DNA of 64,000 bases, taken from contig JAWKPL010000001.1 in the NCBI GenBank assembly GCA_041390685.1, positions 496,001 to 560,000 of the forward strand, in the 5' to 3' direction. The notes beneath the pieces were generated by a model, which was given only the letters and a program-made list of their open reading frames with translations, was not told where the DNA came from and searched no databases. Shown piece by piece: positions 23,780 to 33,528 of this stretch. This DNA is from JAIBBD01 sp041390685 (lineage in GTDB: Bacteria; Chloroflexota; Dehalococcoidia; UBA2979). Every line of letters starts with the position of its first letter. Position 1 is the stretch's first letter. Made by a program: the position numbers and the translations under genes.

Positions 23780-24646
23780 ATGAGGCGGGCGGCGTGGTTC
23801 GTCCTGGCGGTGGGGGTCGTGGCGGCGCTGGTGAGCGCAGCGTGCGGGGACGACGACACAGGTGACGGCGGTGGCGCCTCGTTCGCGGCGGGGTCGGCGA
23901 TGGCGCGGATCGTGGAGTCGGGGCGGCTGACGGTGGGAGTGACGTTCGACCAGCCCGGGTTCGGGCTGGAGGACGCGACCACGGGCCGCCTCGACGGGTT
24001 CGACGTGGCGCTCGGGCGGGCAATCGGGGACGCGCTGGGGCTGGACGAGGAGCAGGTGTCGTTCGTCGAGGTGCAGTCGGGGACGCGCATCCCGTCTCTG
24101 AACGAGGGACGGGTGGACCTCGTGATCGCGACGATGACGATTACCGAGGAGCGGCGGCGGGAGGTGGACTTCTCGCGGCCGTATTTCCTCGCGGGGCAGT
24201 CGCTGCTGGTGCGGCGGGAGAACACCTCGATCCGCTCGGTGGGCGACCTGAACGGGCGGATTGTGTGCACGGTGCCCGAGTCGACGAGCGAGCGGAACGT
24301 GCGGGAGCGCGCGGCGCAGGCCGAGCTGCTGACGCTCGAGGACTTCGGGGCGTGCGTGGCGGCGCTCAACGACGGACGCGCGGAGGCTGTCACCTCGGAT
24401 GACGTGGTGCTGGCGGGGTTCGCGCGGGAGGATCCGAGCCTGAAGCTGGCGGGCGGGGTGTTTTCGAAGGAGCCGTACGGGGTGGCGCTGAAGCAGGGGC
24501 AGGCGGAGCTGGTGGAGTTCGTGGACGGGGTGATCGAGTCGATGCTGGAGGATGGGCGCTGGGAGCGGCTGTACGAGGAGCACCTCGGCGGCATCGATGG
24601 GCTGCGGCCGGCGTCGGAGGCGCGGGCGGCGGTGGCCGGGAGCTAG
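23780..24646 (+). CDS. Amino-acid-type solute-binding lipoprotein (family 3), copy 2
   Basis: A 288-residue paralogue of 22764-23639 with the same order of motifs: lipobox LVSAACG, LTVGVTFDQPGFG, LDGFDVALGRAIG, VDLVIATMTITEERR, VDFSRPYF, PESTSERN and TSDDVVLAGFA. Differences cluster in the ligand loops, suggesting a related but distinct amino acid. The ATG at 23780 has GGGGAGGA upstream. The downstream neighbour pncA begins 47 bp later, so read-through is possible. Confidence 0.9.
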   Translation: MRRAAWFVLAVGVVAALVSAACGDDDTGDGGGASFAAGSAMARIVESGRLTVGVTFDQPGFGLEDATTGRLDGFDVALGRAIGDALGLDEEQVSFVEVQSGTRIPSLNEGRVDLVIATMTITEERRREVDFSRPYFLAGQSLLVRRENTSIRSVGDLNGRIVCTVPESTSERNVRERAAQAELLTLEDFGACVAALNDGRAEAVTSDDVVLAGFAREDPSLKLAGGVFSKEPYGVALKQGQAELVEFVDGVIESMLEDGRWERLYEEHLGGIDGLRPASEARAAVAGS

Positions 24647-24693
24647 CGGGGGGCGCGACCGCGCTGCGTGGCGGGCTCGGATAGAATCGCGGG

Positions 24694-25284
24694 ATGGTGG
24701 AGTACGACGGGCGGACAGCGCTGGTGGTAGTGGACGTGCAGAACGACTTCGCGTCGCCCGCGGGGTCGTTGCATGTGCCGGGGGGCGTGGAGGCGATCGG
24801 GGCGATCAATCGGGAGATCGCGCGGGCGCGGGCGGCCGGGGCGCTCCTCGTCTACACGCAGGACTGGCATCCGGCACACACGCCGCACTTCGAGCAGGAC
24901 GGCGGCGTGTGGCCGGTGCACTGCGTGGGAGGCACGGAGGGAGCGGCGTTCCATCCCGCCCTCAATGTGCACGCCGATGCGCCGGTGATCCGCAAGGGGA
25001 CCGAGGGCGAGGATGGGTACTCGGCGTTCTCGGTGCGGAACCCGGACAGCGGGGAGCGTTTCAGCACGGCGCTGGAGCAGGAGCTGCGCGACCACGGCAT
25101 CGAACGGGTGGTGATCGTGGGGCTGGCGACGGACTACTGCGTGCTCGAGACGGGGCTGGACGCGGTGCGGCTGGGGTTCGAGGCGGTGGTGGTGACCGAT
25201 GCGATCGCGGCCGTGAACCTCGACGCGGGGGACGGGGAGCGGGCGCTGGCCAGGCTGCGCGATGCAGGAGCCGTCCTCGAGTGA
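24694..25284 (+). CDS. pncA: Nicotinamidase
   Basis: A 196-residue isochorismatase-fold amidase converting nicotinamide to nicotinate. The catalytic triad Asp14 (VVDVQNDF), Lys101 (IRKG) and Cys149 (TDYCV) is present, as are the metal ligands in QDWHPAHTPHF. It overlaps the next gene by four bases (GTGA), forming a pncA-pncB NAD salvage operon. The length is usual for the family. Confidence 0.96.
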   Translation: MVEYDGRTALVVVDVQNDFASPAGSLHVPGGVEAIGAINREIARARAAGALLVYTQDWHPAHTPHFEQDGGVWPVHCVGGTEGAAFHPALNVHADAPVIRKGTEGEDGYSAFSVRNPDSGERFSTALEQELRDHGIERVVIVGLATDYCVLETGLDAVRLGFEAVVVTDAIAAVNLDAGDGERALARLRDAGAVLE

Positions 25285-26663
25285 CGGGCGGCGTGCCGCC
25301 CGACATGGCGCTGTTCACCGACCTGTACGAGCTGACGATGATGCAGGCCTACTACGCGGAAGGCCTGACGGAGACGGCCGCGTTCGACCTGAGTGTGCGG
25401 ACGCTGCCGGCGGAGCGGAACTTCCTGATCGCGTGCGGGATCGAAGATGTGCTGGACTACCTCGAAGGGTTGCGGTTCACGCCGGAAGCGGTCGCGTACC
25501 TCGATACGCTGGGGCTGTTCGGGCGGGCGTTCCTCGAGCGGCTGGCGGGGTTCCGGTTCACAGGGACGGTGATGGCGGCGCCGGAGGGGACACCGGTGTT
25601 CGCGGGGGAGCCGCTGCTGGAGGTGATCGCGCCGCTGCCGGAGGCGCAGCTGGTGGAGACGTACGTGCTGAACCGCGTGACCGCGGGGACCGTGCTGGCC
25701 TCGAAAGCGGTGCGGTCGGTGATCGCGGCGGAGGGACGGACGGTCGTCGACTTCGGGCAGCGACGGACGCACGGCGTGGACGCAGGGTTGACCGCGGCGC
25801 GCGCCGCGTACATCGCGGGGTTCGCGGGGACCTCGAGCGTGCTGGCGGGACAGCGGTACGGGATCCCGGTCGTGGGGACGATGGCGCATAGCTATGTCCA
25901 GGCGCACGAGACGGAGGCCGCGGCGTTCCGGGCGTTCGTGCGGGCGTACCCGGAGACGACGCTGCTCGTGGACACGTACGACACGGTGGAGGGCGTGCGG
26001 GAGGTGTGCCGCATCGCGGGGGAGCTGGGGGACGCGTTCCGGGTGCGGGCGATCCGGCTCGACTCGGGCGACCTTGCGGCGCTGGCGCGGGAGGCGCGGC
26101 GCATCCTCGATGCGGCGGGGCTCGAGCGGGTGCGGATCGTGGCAAGCGGGGGGCTCGACGAGGAGGGGATCGCGCGGCTGCGGGCGGCAGGCGCACCGAT
26201 CGACTCGTTCGCGGTGGGGACGCACGTGGGCGTCTCGATCGACCGGCCGGTACTCGACACGGTGTACAAGCTGGCGGAGTACGGGGGGGACGGGCGGATC
26301 AAGCTGTCGCCGGAGAAGATCACGCTCCCGGGGCGGAAGCAGGTGTACCGCCGGTACGAAGGGGGCATCGCAGCCGGGGACACGGTGGCGCTGGCGAGCG
26401 AGCGGCTCGATGGGACGCCGCTGCTGGTGGAGGTGATGCGCGACGGGCGGCGCGTGATCCGCGGGGGCTCGGGGCTGGAGGAGGCGCGACAGCGGGCGGC
26501 GGCGGGCCTCGCGACGCTGCCGGCGCGGCTGCGGTCGCTCGAGCGGGCAGCGGAGCCATACGCGGTGGGCGTGAGCGAGCGGCTGCAGGCGGAGCTGGTG
26601 TCCGAGATGGACGCGATCGCGCGGATGCGTGACGGCGGAGGGCAGCCGCGTCCCCGAAGTTAG
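25281..26663 (+). CDS. pncB: Nicotinate phosphoribosyltransferase
   Basis: A 460-residue enzyme that couples nicotinate and PRPP (with ATP) to nicotinate mononucleotide. It shows the family start LFTDLYELTMMQAYY, VDFGQRRTHG, GTMAHSYVQAH with the phosphorylatable His, RLDSGDL and IVASGGLDE. The start is GTG at 25281, overlapping the pncA stop; ATG at 25305 is the alternative. Together with pncA it recycles nicotinamide into NAD in two steps. The C-terminal 100 residues carry an Arg/Ala-rich helical region. Confidence 0.95.
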   Translation: MTGGVPPDMALFTDLYELTMMQAYYAEGLTETAAFDLSVRTLPAERNFLIACGIEDVLDYLEGLRFTPEAVAYLDTLGLFGRAFLERLAGFRFTGTVMAAPEGTPVFAGEPLLEVIAPLPEAQLVETYVLNRVTAGTVLASKAVRSVIAAEGRTVVDFGQRRTHGVDAGLTAARAAYIAGFAGTSSVLAGQRYGIPVVGTMAHSYVQAHETEAAAFRAFVRAYPETTLLVDTYDTVEGVREVCRIAGELGDAFRVRAIRLDSGDLAALAREARRILDAAGLERVRIVASGGLDEEGIARLRAAGAPIDSFAVGTHVGVSIDRPVLDTVYKLAEYGGDGRIKLSPEKITLPGRKQVYRRYEGGIAAGDTVALASERLDGTPLLVEVMRDGRRVIRGGSGLEEARQRAAAGLATLPARLRSLERAAEPYAVGVSERLQAELVSEMDAIARMRDGGGQPRPRS

Positions 26664-26749
26664 GGGAGAGGGCGGTTCGCCTCGTGCGCCCGGGGCTGGG
26701 GCCGCTACCATGTGCGGCGTCGACAGCAGGCAAGTGGAAGGGGAGCACC

Positions 26750-28030
26750 ATGCCGGGGCCGCTGCACGGGGTCAAGGTCCTCGAACTCACTCAGATCGTC
26801 GCGGGGCCGTTCTGCGGGCAGAACCTGGCGGACCTCGGGGCGGACGTGGTCAAGATCGAGCCGCCGGGCGGGGAGGGGATGCGCGTCCTGGGGCAGTTCG
26901 TGCCCGGGGAGAGCAAGGGGTTTCACAGCCTCAACCGAGGCAAGCGGAGCATCGTCCTCGATGTGCAGAAACCGGAGGCGAAGGCCGCGATCCACCGGAT
27001 GATCCGGGACTTCGACGTGTTCCACATCAACTCGCGGGCCGGGGTGGCGGAGCGGCTGGGGCTCGACTACGAGACGCTGCGGCGGCACCGGCCGGACCTG
27101 ATCTACTTCGAGAACACGGGGTACGGGAACCGGGGACCGAGCGCGCTGCGGTCGGGGTCGGACATCGTGTCGCAGGCGTACTCGGGGCTGATGGTCGGCG
27201 ACATGAAGGTGGACGAGTTCGGGGCGCCGCAATTGATCACGGCGACGGCGCCGGGGGACTACACGGCGGGCCTCGCGGGGGCGATGGGGATCTGTGCGGC
27301 GTTGTTTTACCGCAGCCAGACGGGACAGGGGCAGTACATCACGGGGTCGCTGCTGCAGGCGGGGCTGGCGCTGCAGGGGAGCATCGTCTCGAAGCTGCCG
27401 GCGTTCGACGCCATTGCGACGGACGCGATGATGGAGCGGGTGCGCGCGGTGCGGGCTCGCGGGGGCTCCTACAAGGAGCAGCTGGAGGCGAAGGGCGACA
27501 TCTTCAAGCTGATGGGGCAGGCCTTCCGGCTGTACTACGGCGGGTACCCGGTGAAGGACGGGGCGATCATCCTCGGAGCGCTGACGCCGGCGAACCGGGA
27601 GCAAATGCGGCGCGCGATGGGGATCGCGGACGACCCGACGGCGTCGCCGGACTTCAACGCGCTCGACCCGGCGAGCGACGCGGCGGTGGAGGCGATGTTC
27701 GAGCGGATCCGCGCGGTGATGCTGACGCGGACGATGGACGAGTGGATCGAGGCGTTCGACCGCGAGGGTGCGCCGGTGTCAAAGGTGAACTTCCCGGAGG
27801 AGATGGCGGACGACCCGCAGGTGCAGGCGATGGGGTACTTCGCGGAGTACGACCATGAGATGACGGGGCCGGAGCGGATGCCGGGGCCGGTGGTGCACAT
27901 GTCGCTGACGCCGACGGGGACGGCGACGCCGTCGCCGACGCTCGGGAAGCACACGGACGAGGTGTTGCGGGAGCACGGGTTCACGGACGAGGAGATCGGG
28001 GCGCTGCGGGCTTCGGGGGCAGTCGCCTAG
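26750..28030 (+). CDS. CaiB/BaiF (class III) CoA-transferase
   Basis: A 426-residue family III CoA-transferase that moves CoA between carboxylic acids. It has the start GVKVLELTQIVAGPFCGQNLADLGADVVKIEPP, LNRGKRSIVLDV and VFHINSRAGVAERLGLDY. The catalytic Asp is expected in GSDIVSQAYSGLM. C-terminal HTDEVLREHGFTDEEI is typical. The ATG at 26750 follows AAGGGGAGC. It is followed by a solute-binding protein gene (28211), which suggests uptake and activation of an organic acid. It resembles 36401-37675 and each half of 51700-54183. Confidence 0.93.
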   Translation: MPGPLHGVKVLELTQIVAGPFCGQNLADLGADVVKIEPPGGEGMRVLGQFVPGESKGFHSLNRGKRSIVLDVQKPEAKAAIHRMIRDFDVFHINSRAGVAERLGLDYETLRRHRPDLIYFENTGYGNRGPSALRSGSDIVSQAYSGLMVGDMKVDEFGAPQLITATAPGDYTAGLAGAMGICAALFYRSQTGQGQYITGSLLQAGLALQGSIVSKLPAFDAIATDAMMERVRAVRARGGSYKEQLEAKGDIFKLMGQAFRLYYGGYPVKDGAIILGALTPANREQMRRAMGIADDPTASPDFNALDPASDAAVEAMFERIRAVMLTRTMDEWIEAFDREGAPVSKVNFPEEMADDPQVQAMGYFAEYDHEMTGPERMPGPVVHMSLTPTGTATPSPTLGKHTDEVLREHGFTDEEIGALRASGAVA

Positions 28031-28210
28031 GGGATTCACAGGGGGGTCGCCCCTCGACGGTGGTGTGGTGCTCGGGGGCGCGACTGCGCCCTCGAGCCGT
28101 CTCCGGGGACGGCGCGCGTCAGCCTGGCGCGCGGGGCTAGTGGACGGAGGTAGAATTACGTTCGTGTTCAGACGGCAGCATGTGCCGTGCGAACGGAGAC
28201 GGAGGTCTGT

Positions 28211-30004
28211 GTGCGCTTCGAGAGGGATGGGCTGGGGAGCGAATGGACGGAGTCGCGCCTCGGGCGGCGGGCGGCGTTGCGAGGCGGGCTCATCGGCGCT
28301 TCGGGGCTGGCCGCGGCGGCGCTGATGGGGTGCGGAGGTGACGACGAGGGCGACGATGCGCCCTCGGGGGAGGTGACGGCGGCGGCGAGCGGGACGAGTG
28401 CCGCCTCGACGGACCCACGGTACCGGAAGGACCCGAACCTGCCGTACGCGTACAACTTCCCGGAGCCGGAGGGGAAGACGCCGAAGGCGGGCGGGACGTT
28501 GCGAGTCGCGGCGTCGTGGGACGTGGCGACGATGGACCCGACGAAGTCGGCGGCGGGCGGGACGATCACGATTCCGAACATGGTGTACAACCGGCTGCTC
28601 GGGATGGTCGGCGGGCCGGACGTGAACCCGCTACGGCTGGAGCTGGAGCCGGAGCTGGCGGCGAGCTGGGAGCGGACGCCGGACGGGATGACGTACACGT
28701 TCCAGATCAAGCCTGGGACGAAGTGGCAGAACGTCGCGCCGCTGAACGGGCGGCCGTTCGTGGCGGAGGACGCGAAGTTCGCGTACGAGCGGTACCGGAC
28801 GAGCGGCGTGCACCAGTCGTTGTGGGTGAACGTAGCGTCGTTGGAGGCGGTGAGCGACACGACGTTGAAGATCAACATGAAGCGGCCGGTGGCGGACTTC
28901 CTGAACCCTCTCGGCGGGCGATACCAGACGATCTTCCCGCGTGAGCTGGTGGACAACGGGAGCATCGAGCGGACGGCGGTGGGGACGTCGGCGATGATCC
29001 TGAAGTCGGCCACGGCGGGGAGCAGCGCGGTGTTCGAGAAGAACCCGGACTACTTCGAGCGGCCGGTGCTCCTCGACGGGTTCGAGTTCAAGATCGTGCC
29101 GGACCAGGCGGCGCGGCTGGCGGCATTCCGGGCAGGGCAGGTGGAGTACGCGTACGCGGTGGCGAACAGCATCGACGACGTAAACAACCTGCTGGGGACG
29201 AACCCGCAGATCCAGATCAACATGGTGGCGCCGTCGTACGGGGGAATCCCGTTCGGGATGAACCTGTCGCACGCGAAGTTCCAGGACGAGCGGGTACGGC
29301 GGGCGATCCAGCTGGCGATCGACACGAACATGATGACGACGGTGGTGTGGAAGGGGCTGGGGAAGACCCTGCCGCCGATGCCGTGGGCGTTCATGTTCGA
29401 TGAGGAGCCGACGCCGGAGTCGGGTGTGCTGGGGAAGTGGTGGCGGTTCGCGCCGGCGGAGTCGAAGCAGTTGCTGCAGGCGGCGGGCGCGGAGGGGCTG
29501 TCCCTCACGAACCAATACTACGCGTACGGGGACTACCTGGACCGGTACGCGGAGCTCCTCGTGCCGATGTTCCGGGACGTCGGGATCGCGATGAGCGGCG
29601 GGAAGGTGGACTACACCGAGTTCAACTCGCAGTGGGTGGGGGCGCAGCTGAAGGAGGTCACCACCAGCGGGTGGGTGACGGTAGGGTTCGACGCGGACAA
29701 CTTCTTCTACAACATCGTGCACTCGAAGTCGCCGGGGAACCGGTGGCGGATGAACGACGCACAGGTCGACAAGCTGGCGGAGCAGCAGCAGGTGGAGCTG
29801 AACGTGGAGGCGCGGAAGGCGATCCACCGGCAGATGTGGGACCACATCCTCGATATGGCGTACTGGCCGCCGATGCCGTCGCAGATCGTGTTCGAGATCT
29901 ACCAACCGTGGCTCCGGGGGATCCGGTTCGGGGGAGCGCTGGGGGCGAACTCCTCGTACTACGACTGGGGCGATCAGGCGGCGGAGGCGTGGCTCGACAA
30001 GTAG
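28211..30004 (+). CDS. Tat-type solute-binding lipoprotein, family 5
   Basis: A 597-residue extracellular binding protein of the peptide/nickel family. The Tat signal RLGRRAALRGGL runs to a lipobox (AALMGCGG). After a linker come GGTLRVAASWDVATMDP, the long two-lobed ligand domain, DERVRRAIQLAIDTN and the C-terminal WLRGIRFGG. It is a paralogue of the truncated gene at 2-712. The GTG at 28211 is preceded by GGAGG five bases upstream and is preferred to GTG at 28187. No importer genes are adjacent. The ligand is unknown; the neighbouring CoA-transferase suggests an organic acid. Confidence 0.92.
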   Translation: MRFERDGLGSEWTESRLGRRAALRGGLIGASGLAAAALMGCGGDDEGDDAPSGEVTAAASGTSAASTDPRYRKDPNLPYAYNFPEPEGKTPKAGGTLRVAASWDVATMDPTKSAAGGTITIPNMVYNRLLGMVGGPDVNPLRLELEPELAASWERTPDGMTYTFQIKPGTKWQNVAPLNGRPFVAEDAKFAYERYRTSGVHQSLWVNVASLEAVSDTTLKINMKRPVADFLNPLGGRYQTIFPRELVDNGSIERTAVGTSAMILKSATAGSSAVFEKNPDYFERPVLLDGFEFKIVPDQAARLAAFRAGQVEYAYAVANSIDDVNNLLGTNPQIQINMVAPSYGGIPFGMNLSHAKFQDERVRRAIQLAIDTNMMTTVVWKGLGKTLPPMPWAFMFDEEPTPESGVLGKWWRFAPAESKQLLQAAGAEGLSLTNQYYAYGDYLDRYAELLVPMFRDVGIAMSGGKVDYTEFNSQWVGAQLKEVTTSGWVTVGFDADNFFYNIVHSKSPGNRWRMNDAQVDKLAEQQQVELNVEARKAIHRQMWDHILDMAYWPPMPSQIVFEIYQPWLRGIRFGGALGANSSYYDWGDQAAEAWLDK

Positions 30005-30039
30005 GAGGGCGTCCACGGGCGCGATCGGCCATGCAGAGA

Positions 30040-30067
30040 GAGGCCGCCCCTCGGGGCGGCCTCTTTT
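30040..30067 (+). terminator. Intrinsic terminator
   Basis: GAGGCCGCCCC and GGGGCGGCCTC form an 11-bp stem with a two-base loop, followed by TTTT. It lies 36 bases after the stop of the binding-protein gene. Confidence 0.85.
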
Positions 30068-30193
30068 CGTGTCGGTCTCCGCGTTCGCCGCGGCGCGCGT
30101 CCCGCACAGCAGAGCGACATCAATCTCGAGCGGGGAACGGTCCTGAGCCACGCGCCGTGATCGAAGCACGGTCAGCGTGGTACAACTGGATAT

Positions 30194-32641
30194 ATGTCCA
30201 CTGCTTCACTATTTAGAGGGTCTTCGTTCAGGGACTGGTTGTTCGAGGGGTACTTTCGCAAGTGGGTCATCCTCGGCGTACTCATCGGGGCGGTGGCCGG
30301 TGTGGGGGCGATCGCGTTCTTCGCGGCGATCGACTGGAGCACGAGTTTCTTCCTCGGACGGCTGGCGGGGTTCGCACCACCCGCCCCCAGGGGTGAGGCG
30401 GCGCCGGTCTTCGAGGCGCCACTGCGGCCGTGGGTGTTGCCGCTGGTCGTGGGGCTCGGCGGACTGATCAGCGGGCTGATCGTGTTCTGGCTGGCGCCGG
30501 AGGCGGAGGGGCACGGGACGGACGCGGCGATCGAGGCGTTTCACGAGCGGGGCGGTCGCATCCGGCCTCGGATCCCCCCGATCAAGCTGCTGGCTTCGGC
30601 GATCACGATCGGGTCAGGCGGCAGCGCAGGGCGTGAAGGGCCGACGGCACAGATCGCGGCGGGGTTTGGGTCGTGGCTCGGCGGGGTGACGGGGCTGTCG
30701 GCGGCCGACCGCCGGATCGCGATGGCGGCGGGGATGGGCGCCGGCATCGGATCGATCTTCAAGGCACCCCTCGGCGGGGCCATCTTGAGCGCGGAGATCC
30801 TGTACATGCGGGACTTCGAGGTGAACGCGATCGTGCCGGGGTTCATCGCCTCGGTGACGGGGTACACGATCTTCGCGGCGTGGTCGGGGTGGGAGCCGGT
30901 GTTCGGTTCGGAGCTGGGATTCCGGTTCGCGTCGCCTGAGTCGCTGGTGTGGTACGCGGCACTGGGGGCGGTGGCGGGGGTCGTGGGGATCGCGTACGTG
31001 CGGAGCTTCTACGGGACGCGCGACCTGTTCCAGCGGATGCCGATTCCTCGTCACGTGCGGCCGGCAGTGGCGGGGGTGCTGGTGGGGACGATCGCGATCG
31101 CGTTCCCGGAAGTGCTGTCGATGGGGTACGGGTGGCTGCAGTTCGCGATCGAAGACTCGAAGGCGGAACTGGCGCTGGGGACGATGGTCGCGCTCATCGG
31201 GCTGAAGATCGTGGCGACCTCGCTGACGATCGGATCGGGGGGAAGCGGGGGCGTGTTCGCGCCCGGGCTGTTCATCGGCGGGATGGTAGGGGGCGCGATG
31301 TGGGGGAGCCTGCACACGCACGTCCCGTGGATGCCGCCGGTCCCGGAGCCGTTCGTGGTGGTGGGGATGGCGGCGCTGTTCGGCGGAGTGGCGAAGGCGC
31401 CGATCGCCGTGATGCTGATGGTCGCAGAGATGACCGGTGAGTTCAGCATGATCGTGCCGGCGATGGCGGCGACGTCCGTTGCGTACCTCGTCACCGGGAA
31501 CGTGTCGATCTACGAGAGCCAGGTGGCGACACGCGGCGACTCGCCGGCGCATCGGGGGGAGCATGCGATCGCGCTCATCGACGCGGTCACGGTGCAGCAG
31601 GCGATGGACCCGAACGTGGCGACGGTGGAGGGGCACGCGTCGCTGGAGGAGGCGGCGAGGCTGCTGGCACTGCACCCCGGCACGCCGCTGGTGGTGACGG
31701 CGGAGGGAACGATCCCTGGACTGATGACCGAGGCGGACCTCGAGCGGGCGCGGGCGGCCGGTGCGAGCGAAGCAGCGGCGGCCGCGAGGCGGGTGCCCGC
31801 CCTGGGGGAGCGGCAGTCACTGTTCGCGGCGTTGCAGCGGATGGCGGCGGCAGACGCCTCGACGCTGCCGGTGGTGCGGCCAGGACATCCACCGCGGGCG
31901 GTGGGGCTGCTGTCGTTGCACGCGATCTCGGGGGTGCTCGGGGAGCAGCGGACGCGGCTGCGGAGGCGACCGGAGACCGTGCGCGCGGCGCAGGACGACC
32001 CGCTGCGGCGGATCACGGTGGACGAGGCGATGACGGACGAGTTCGTATCGGTTGGTCCTGAGCTGGACGTGCGAGACCTCGCGCGGCTGCTGGCGGAGCA
32101 CGGGGAGCACGCAGCGGTCGTGGTGGCAGAGGACGGGGGCCTCGAAGGGATCGTGACGCTGACGGACGTCGAGCGGGGGCTCAGTTCTCAGGGGCCGATG
32201 ACGACCGGGGACATCGCGACGCGGGACGTGGAGACGGCGCAGACAGGACGGACGCTGGCGGAGGCGCTGGCGAGCGTCGGTGAGGAGCCTCGGCAGCTGC
32301 CGGTGGTCCGCGACCGCGGAACGCGGCGAGTGGTCGTTGGGATGATCCGGCGGCGAGACGTGGTGAGCGCGTACCTGCGGGCGCGTCCGGACAGCGGGGG
32401 CAGCGCAGTGAGGACGCGCGAGGGTGAGAGCGTGGTCGAGCGAGCGGACCGGGCGAACGGACTGACGCTGGCGGAGCTGGAGCTGCCGGCGAACGCGCTG
32501 GTGACCTCGGTGGTGCGAGACGGGGAGCCGCTCATCCCGCGCGGGAATCTGCGGCTGCGGACGGGCGACCGGGTGCGCTTTGCGACGGCGGACGGCGATG
32601 TGACGTCGATCCTCGAAATGCTGCGAGGCGGCGAGGGGTAG
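30194..32641 (+). CDS. ClC chloride channel/transporter with CBS and RCK-C-like domains
   Basis: An 815-residue ClC-family protein. The membrane part (about 20-440) has GSGGSAGREGP with gating Glu148, and GSGGSGGVFAPGLFIGG for the anion-binding loop. After it come two pairs of CBS sequences (about 455-710; for example VQQAMDPNVATVE, PGLMTEADL, VDEAMTDEFVSV, GIVTLTDVERGL, TTGDIATRDV) that probably sense adenine nucleotides. The last 85 residues resemble a TrkA-C/RCK-C domain (GEPLIPRGNLRLRTGDRVRF). Four CBS motifs plus RCK-C on a ClC is a large regulatory assembly. It imports or exchanges chloride or fluoride. The single gene has TATATG shortly before its ATG. Confidence 0.94.
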   Translation: MSTASLFRGSSFRDWLFEGYFRKWVILGVLIGAVAGVGAIAFFAAIDWSTSFFLGRLAGFAPPAPRGEAAPVFEAPLRPWVLPLVVGLGGLISGLIVFWLAPEAEGHGTDAAIEAFHERGGRIRPRIPPIKLLASAITIGSGGSAGREGPTAQIAAGFGSWLGGVTGLSAADRRIAMAAGMGAGIGSIFKAPLGGAILSAEILYMRDFEVNAIVPGFIASVTGYTIFAAWSGWEPVFGSELGFRFASPESLVWYAALGAVAGVVGIAYVRSFYGTRDLFQRMPIPRHVRPAVAGVLVGTIAIAFPEVLSMGYGWLQFAIEDSKAELALGTMVALIGLKIVATSLTIGSGGSGGVFAPGLFIGGMVGGAMWGSLHTHVPWMPPVPEPFVVVGMAALFGGVAKAPIAVMLMVAEMTGEFSMIVPAMAATSVAYLVTGNVSIYESQVATRGDSPAHRGEHAIALIDAVTVQQAMDPNVATVEGHASLEEAARLLALHPGTPLVVTAEGTIPGLMTEADLERARAAGASEAAAAARRVPALGERQSLFAALQRMAAADASTLPVVRPGHPPRAVGLLSLHAISGVLGEQRTRLRRRPETVRAAQDDPLRRITVDEAMTDEFVSVGPELDVRDLARLLAEHGEHAAVVVAEDGGLEGIVTLTDVERGLSSQGPMTTGDIATRDVETAQTGRTLAEALASVGEEPRQLPVVRDRGTRRVVVGMIRRRDVVSAYLRARPDSGGSAVRTREGESVVERADRANGLTLAELELPANALVTSVVRDGEPLIPRGNLRLRTGDRVRFATADGDVTSILEMLRGGEG

Positions 32642-32708
32642 GCTGGCGCACTCTCCGCGGTTGTCGCTGTAAGGAATCCGTAAGCAGTGGACTCTACGCT
32701 CCTGCGCG

Positions 32709-33518
32709 ATGACCAGCACCCTCAGCGTCCCGGACACCGAACTGCGATCCACGGTCTCGCGGCTGTGGGTGTACACGAACTTCGACTGCAACCTCGCGTG
32801 CAGCTACTGCCTGACCTCCTCGTCGCCGACGGCCCCACGGCGCGCGCTCCCGGAGGGAGCGTTTGAGCGGCTGATCGATGAGGCGGTGGCGGCAGGGACC
32901 GGGGAAGTGTTCCTGACGGGCGGGGAGCCGTTTCTCCTCGCGAACGCGTTCGAGCGACTGGCGTACGCGGGGTCGCGGTTGCCGACGACGGTGCTCACGA
33001 ATGGGATGTTGCTGAAGGGGCGGCGGCTCGAACGGCTGCGCGCACTGCGCGACTTGCGGCTGACGATCCAGGTAAGCCTCGACGGGCATGCACCTGAGAT
33101 CCACGACGCCTACCGCGGGGCTGGGTCGTGGGCGGCGACGGTGGCGGCGATCCGCGCGCTGCAGGCCGAGGGGTTCCGGGTGGGGATTGGTGCGACGGAG
33201 ACGCCAGTGAACGCGCCCCACGTCGGGGCGCTGCGCGCGTTCGTGGCGGAGCTCGGGGTCCCCGAGGAGCGGTTTTTCCTGCGCCCGTTGACGAAGCGGG
33301 GATTCAGCCTCGAGGGGATCGAGCTGCGGGCTGAGGACATCGAGCCGGAGCTGACGGTGACGGCGGAGGGGGTGTTCTGGCACCCGCAGTCGGCGGGGGA
33401 GGCGATGCTGCTGTCGCGGGAGATCTTCCCGCTCCATGACGCGTTCGAACTGATGCTGACCACGATCGAGGCGATGCGCGGGGTTGGGGCGGGCCTCGGG
33501 CGGTACCGGTGCGCGTGA
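32709..33518 (+). CDS. Short radical SAM protein
   Basis: A 269-residue radical S-adenosylmethionine enzyme with the 4Fe-4S motif CNLACSYC (Cys27, 31, 34) and the SAM-binding block FLTGGEPFL. The barrel continues to about residue 200 (VSLDGHAPEIHDAYRG, LRPLTKRG). Only one further Cys, at the very C-terminus, is present, so there is no SPASM or twitch domain with an extra cluster. It resembles the catalytic part of SPASM/SCIFF-type maturases, but no peptide substrate gene is adjacent. It is followed after 10 bp by a DoxX gene and is probably co-transcribed with it. Reaction unknown. Confidence 0.88.
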   Translation: MTSTLSVPDTELRSTVSRLWVYTNFDCNLACSYCLTSSSPTAPRRALPEGAFERLIDEAVAAGTGEVFLTGGEPFLLANAFERLAYAGSRLPTTVLTNGMLLKGRRLERLRALRDLRLTIQVSLDGHAPEIHDAYRGAGSWAATVAAIRALQAEGFRVGIGATETPVNAPHVGALRAFVAELGVPEERFFLRPLTKRGFSLEGIELRAEDIEPELTVTAEGVFWHPQSAGEAMLLSREIFPLHDAFELMLTTIEAMRGVGAGLGRYRCA

Positions 33519-33528
33519 AGGAGCAGCG

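Noticed and set aside
32709..33518. Radical SAM gene as part of the RiPP cluster
   Set aside because: It lies more than 13 kb away on the other strand, paired with DoxX, and the cyanobactin-type pathway needs no radical SAM enzyme.
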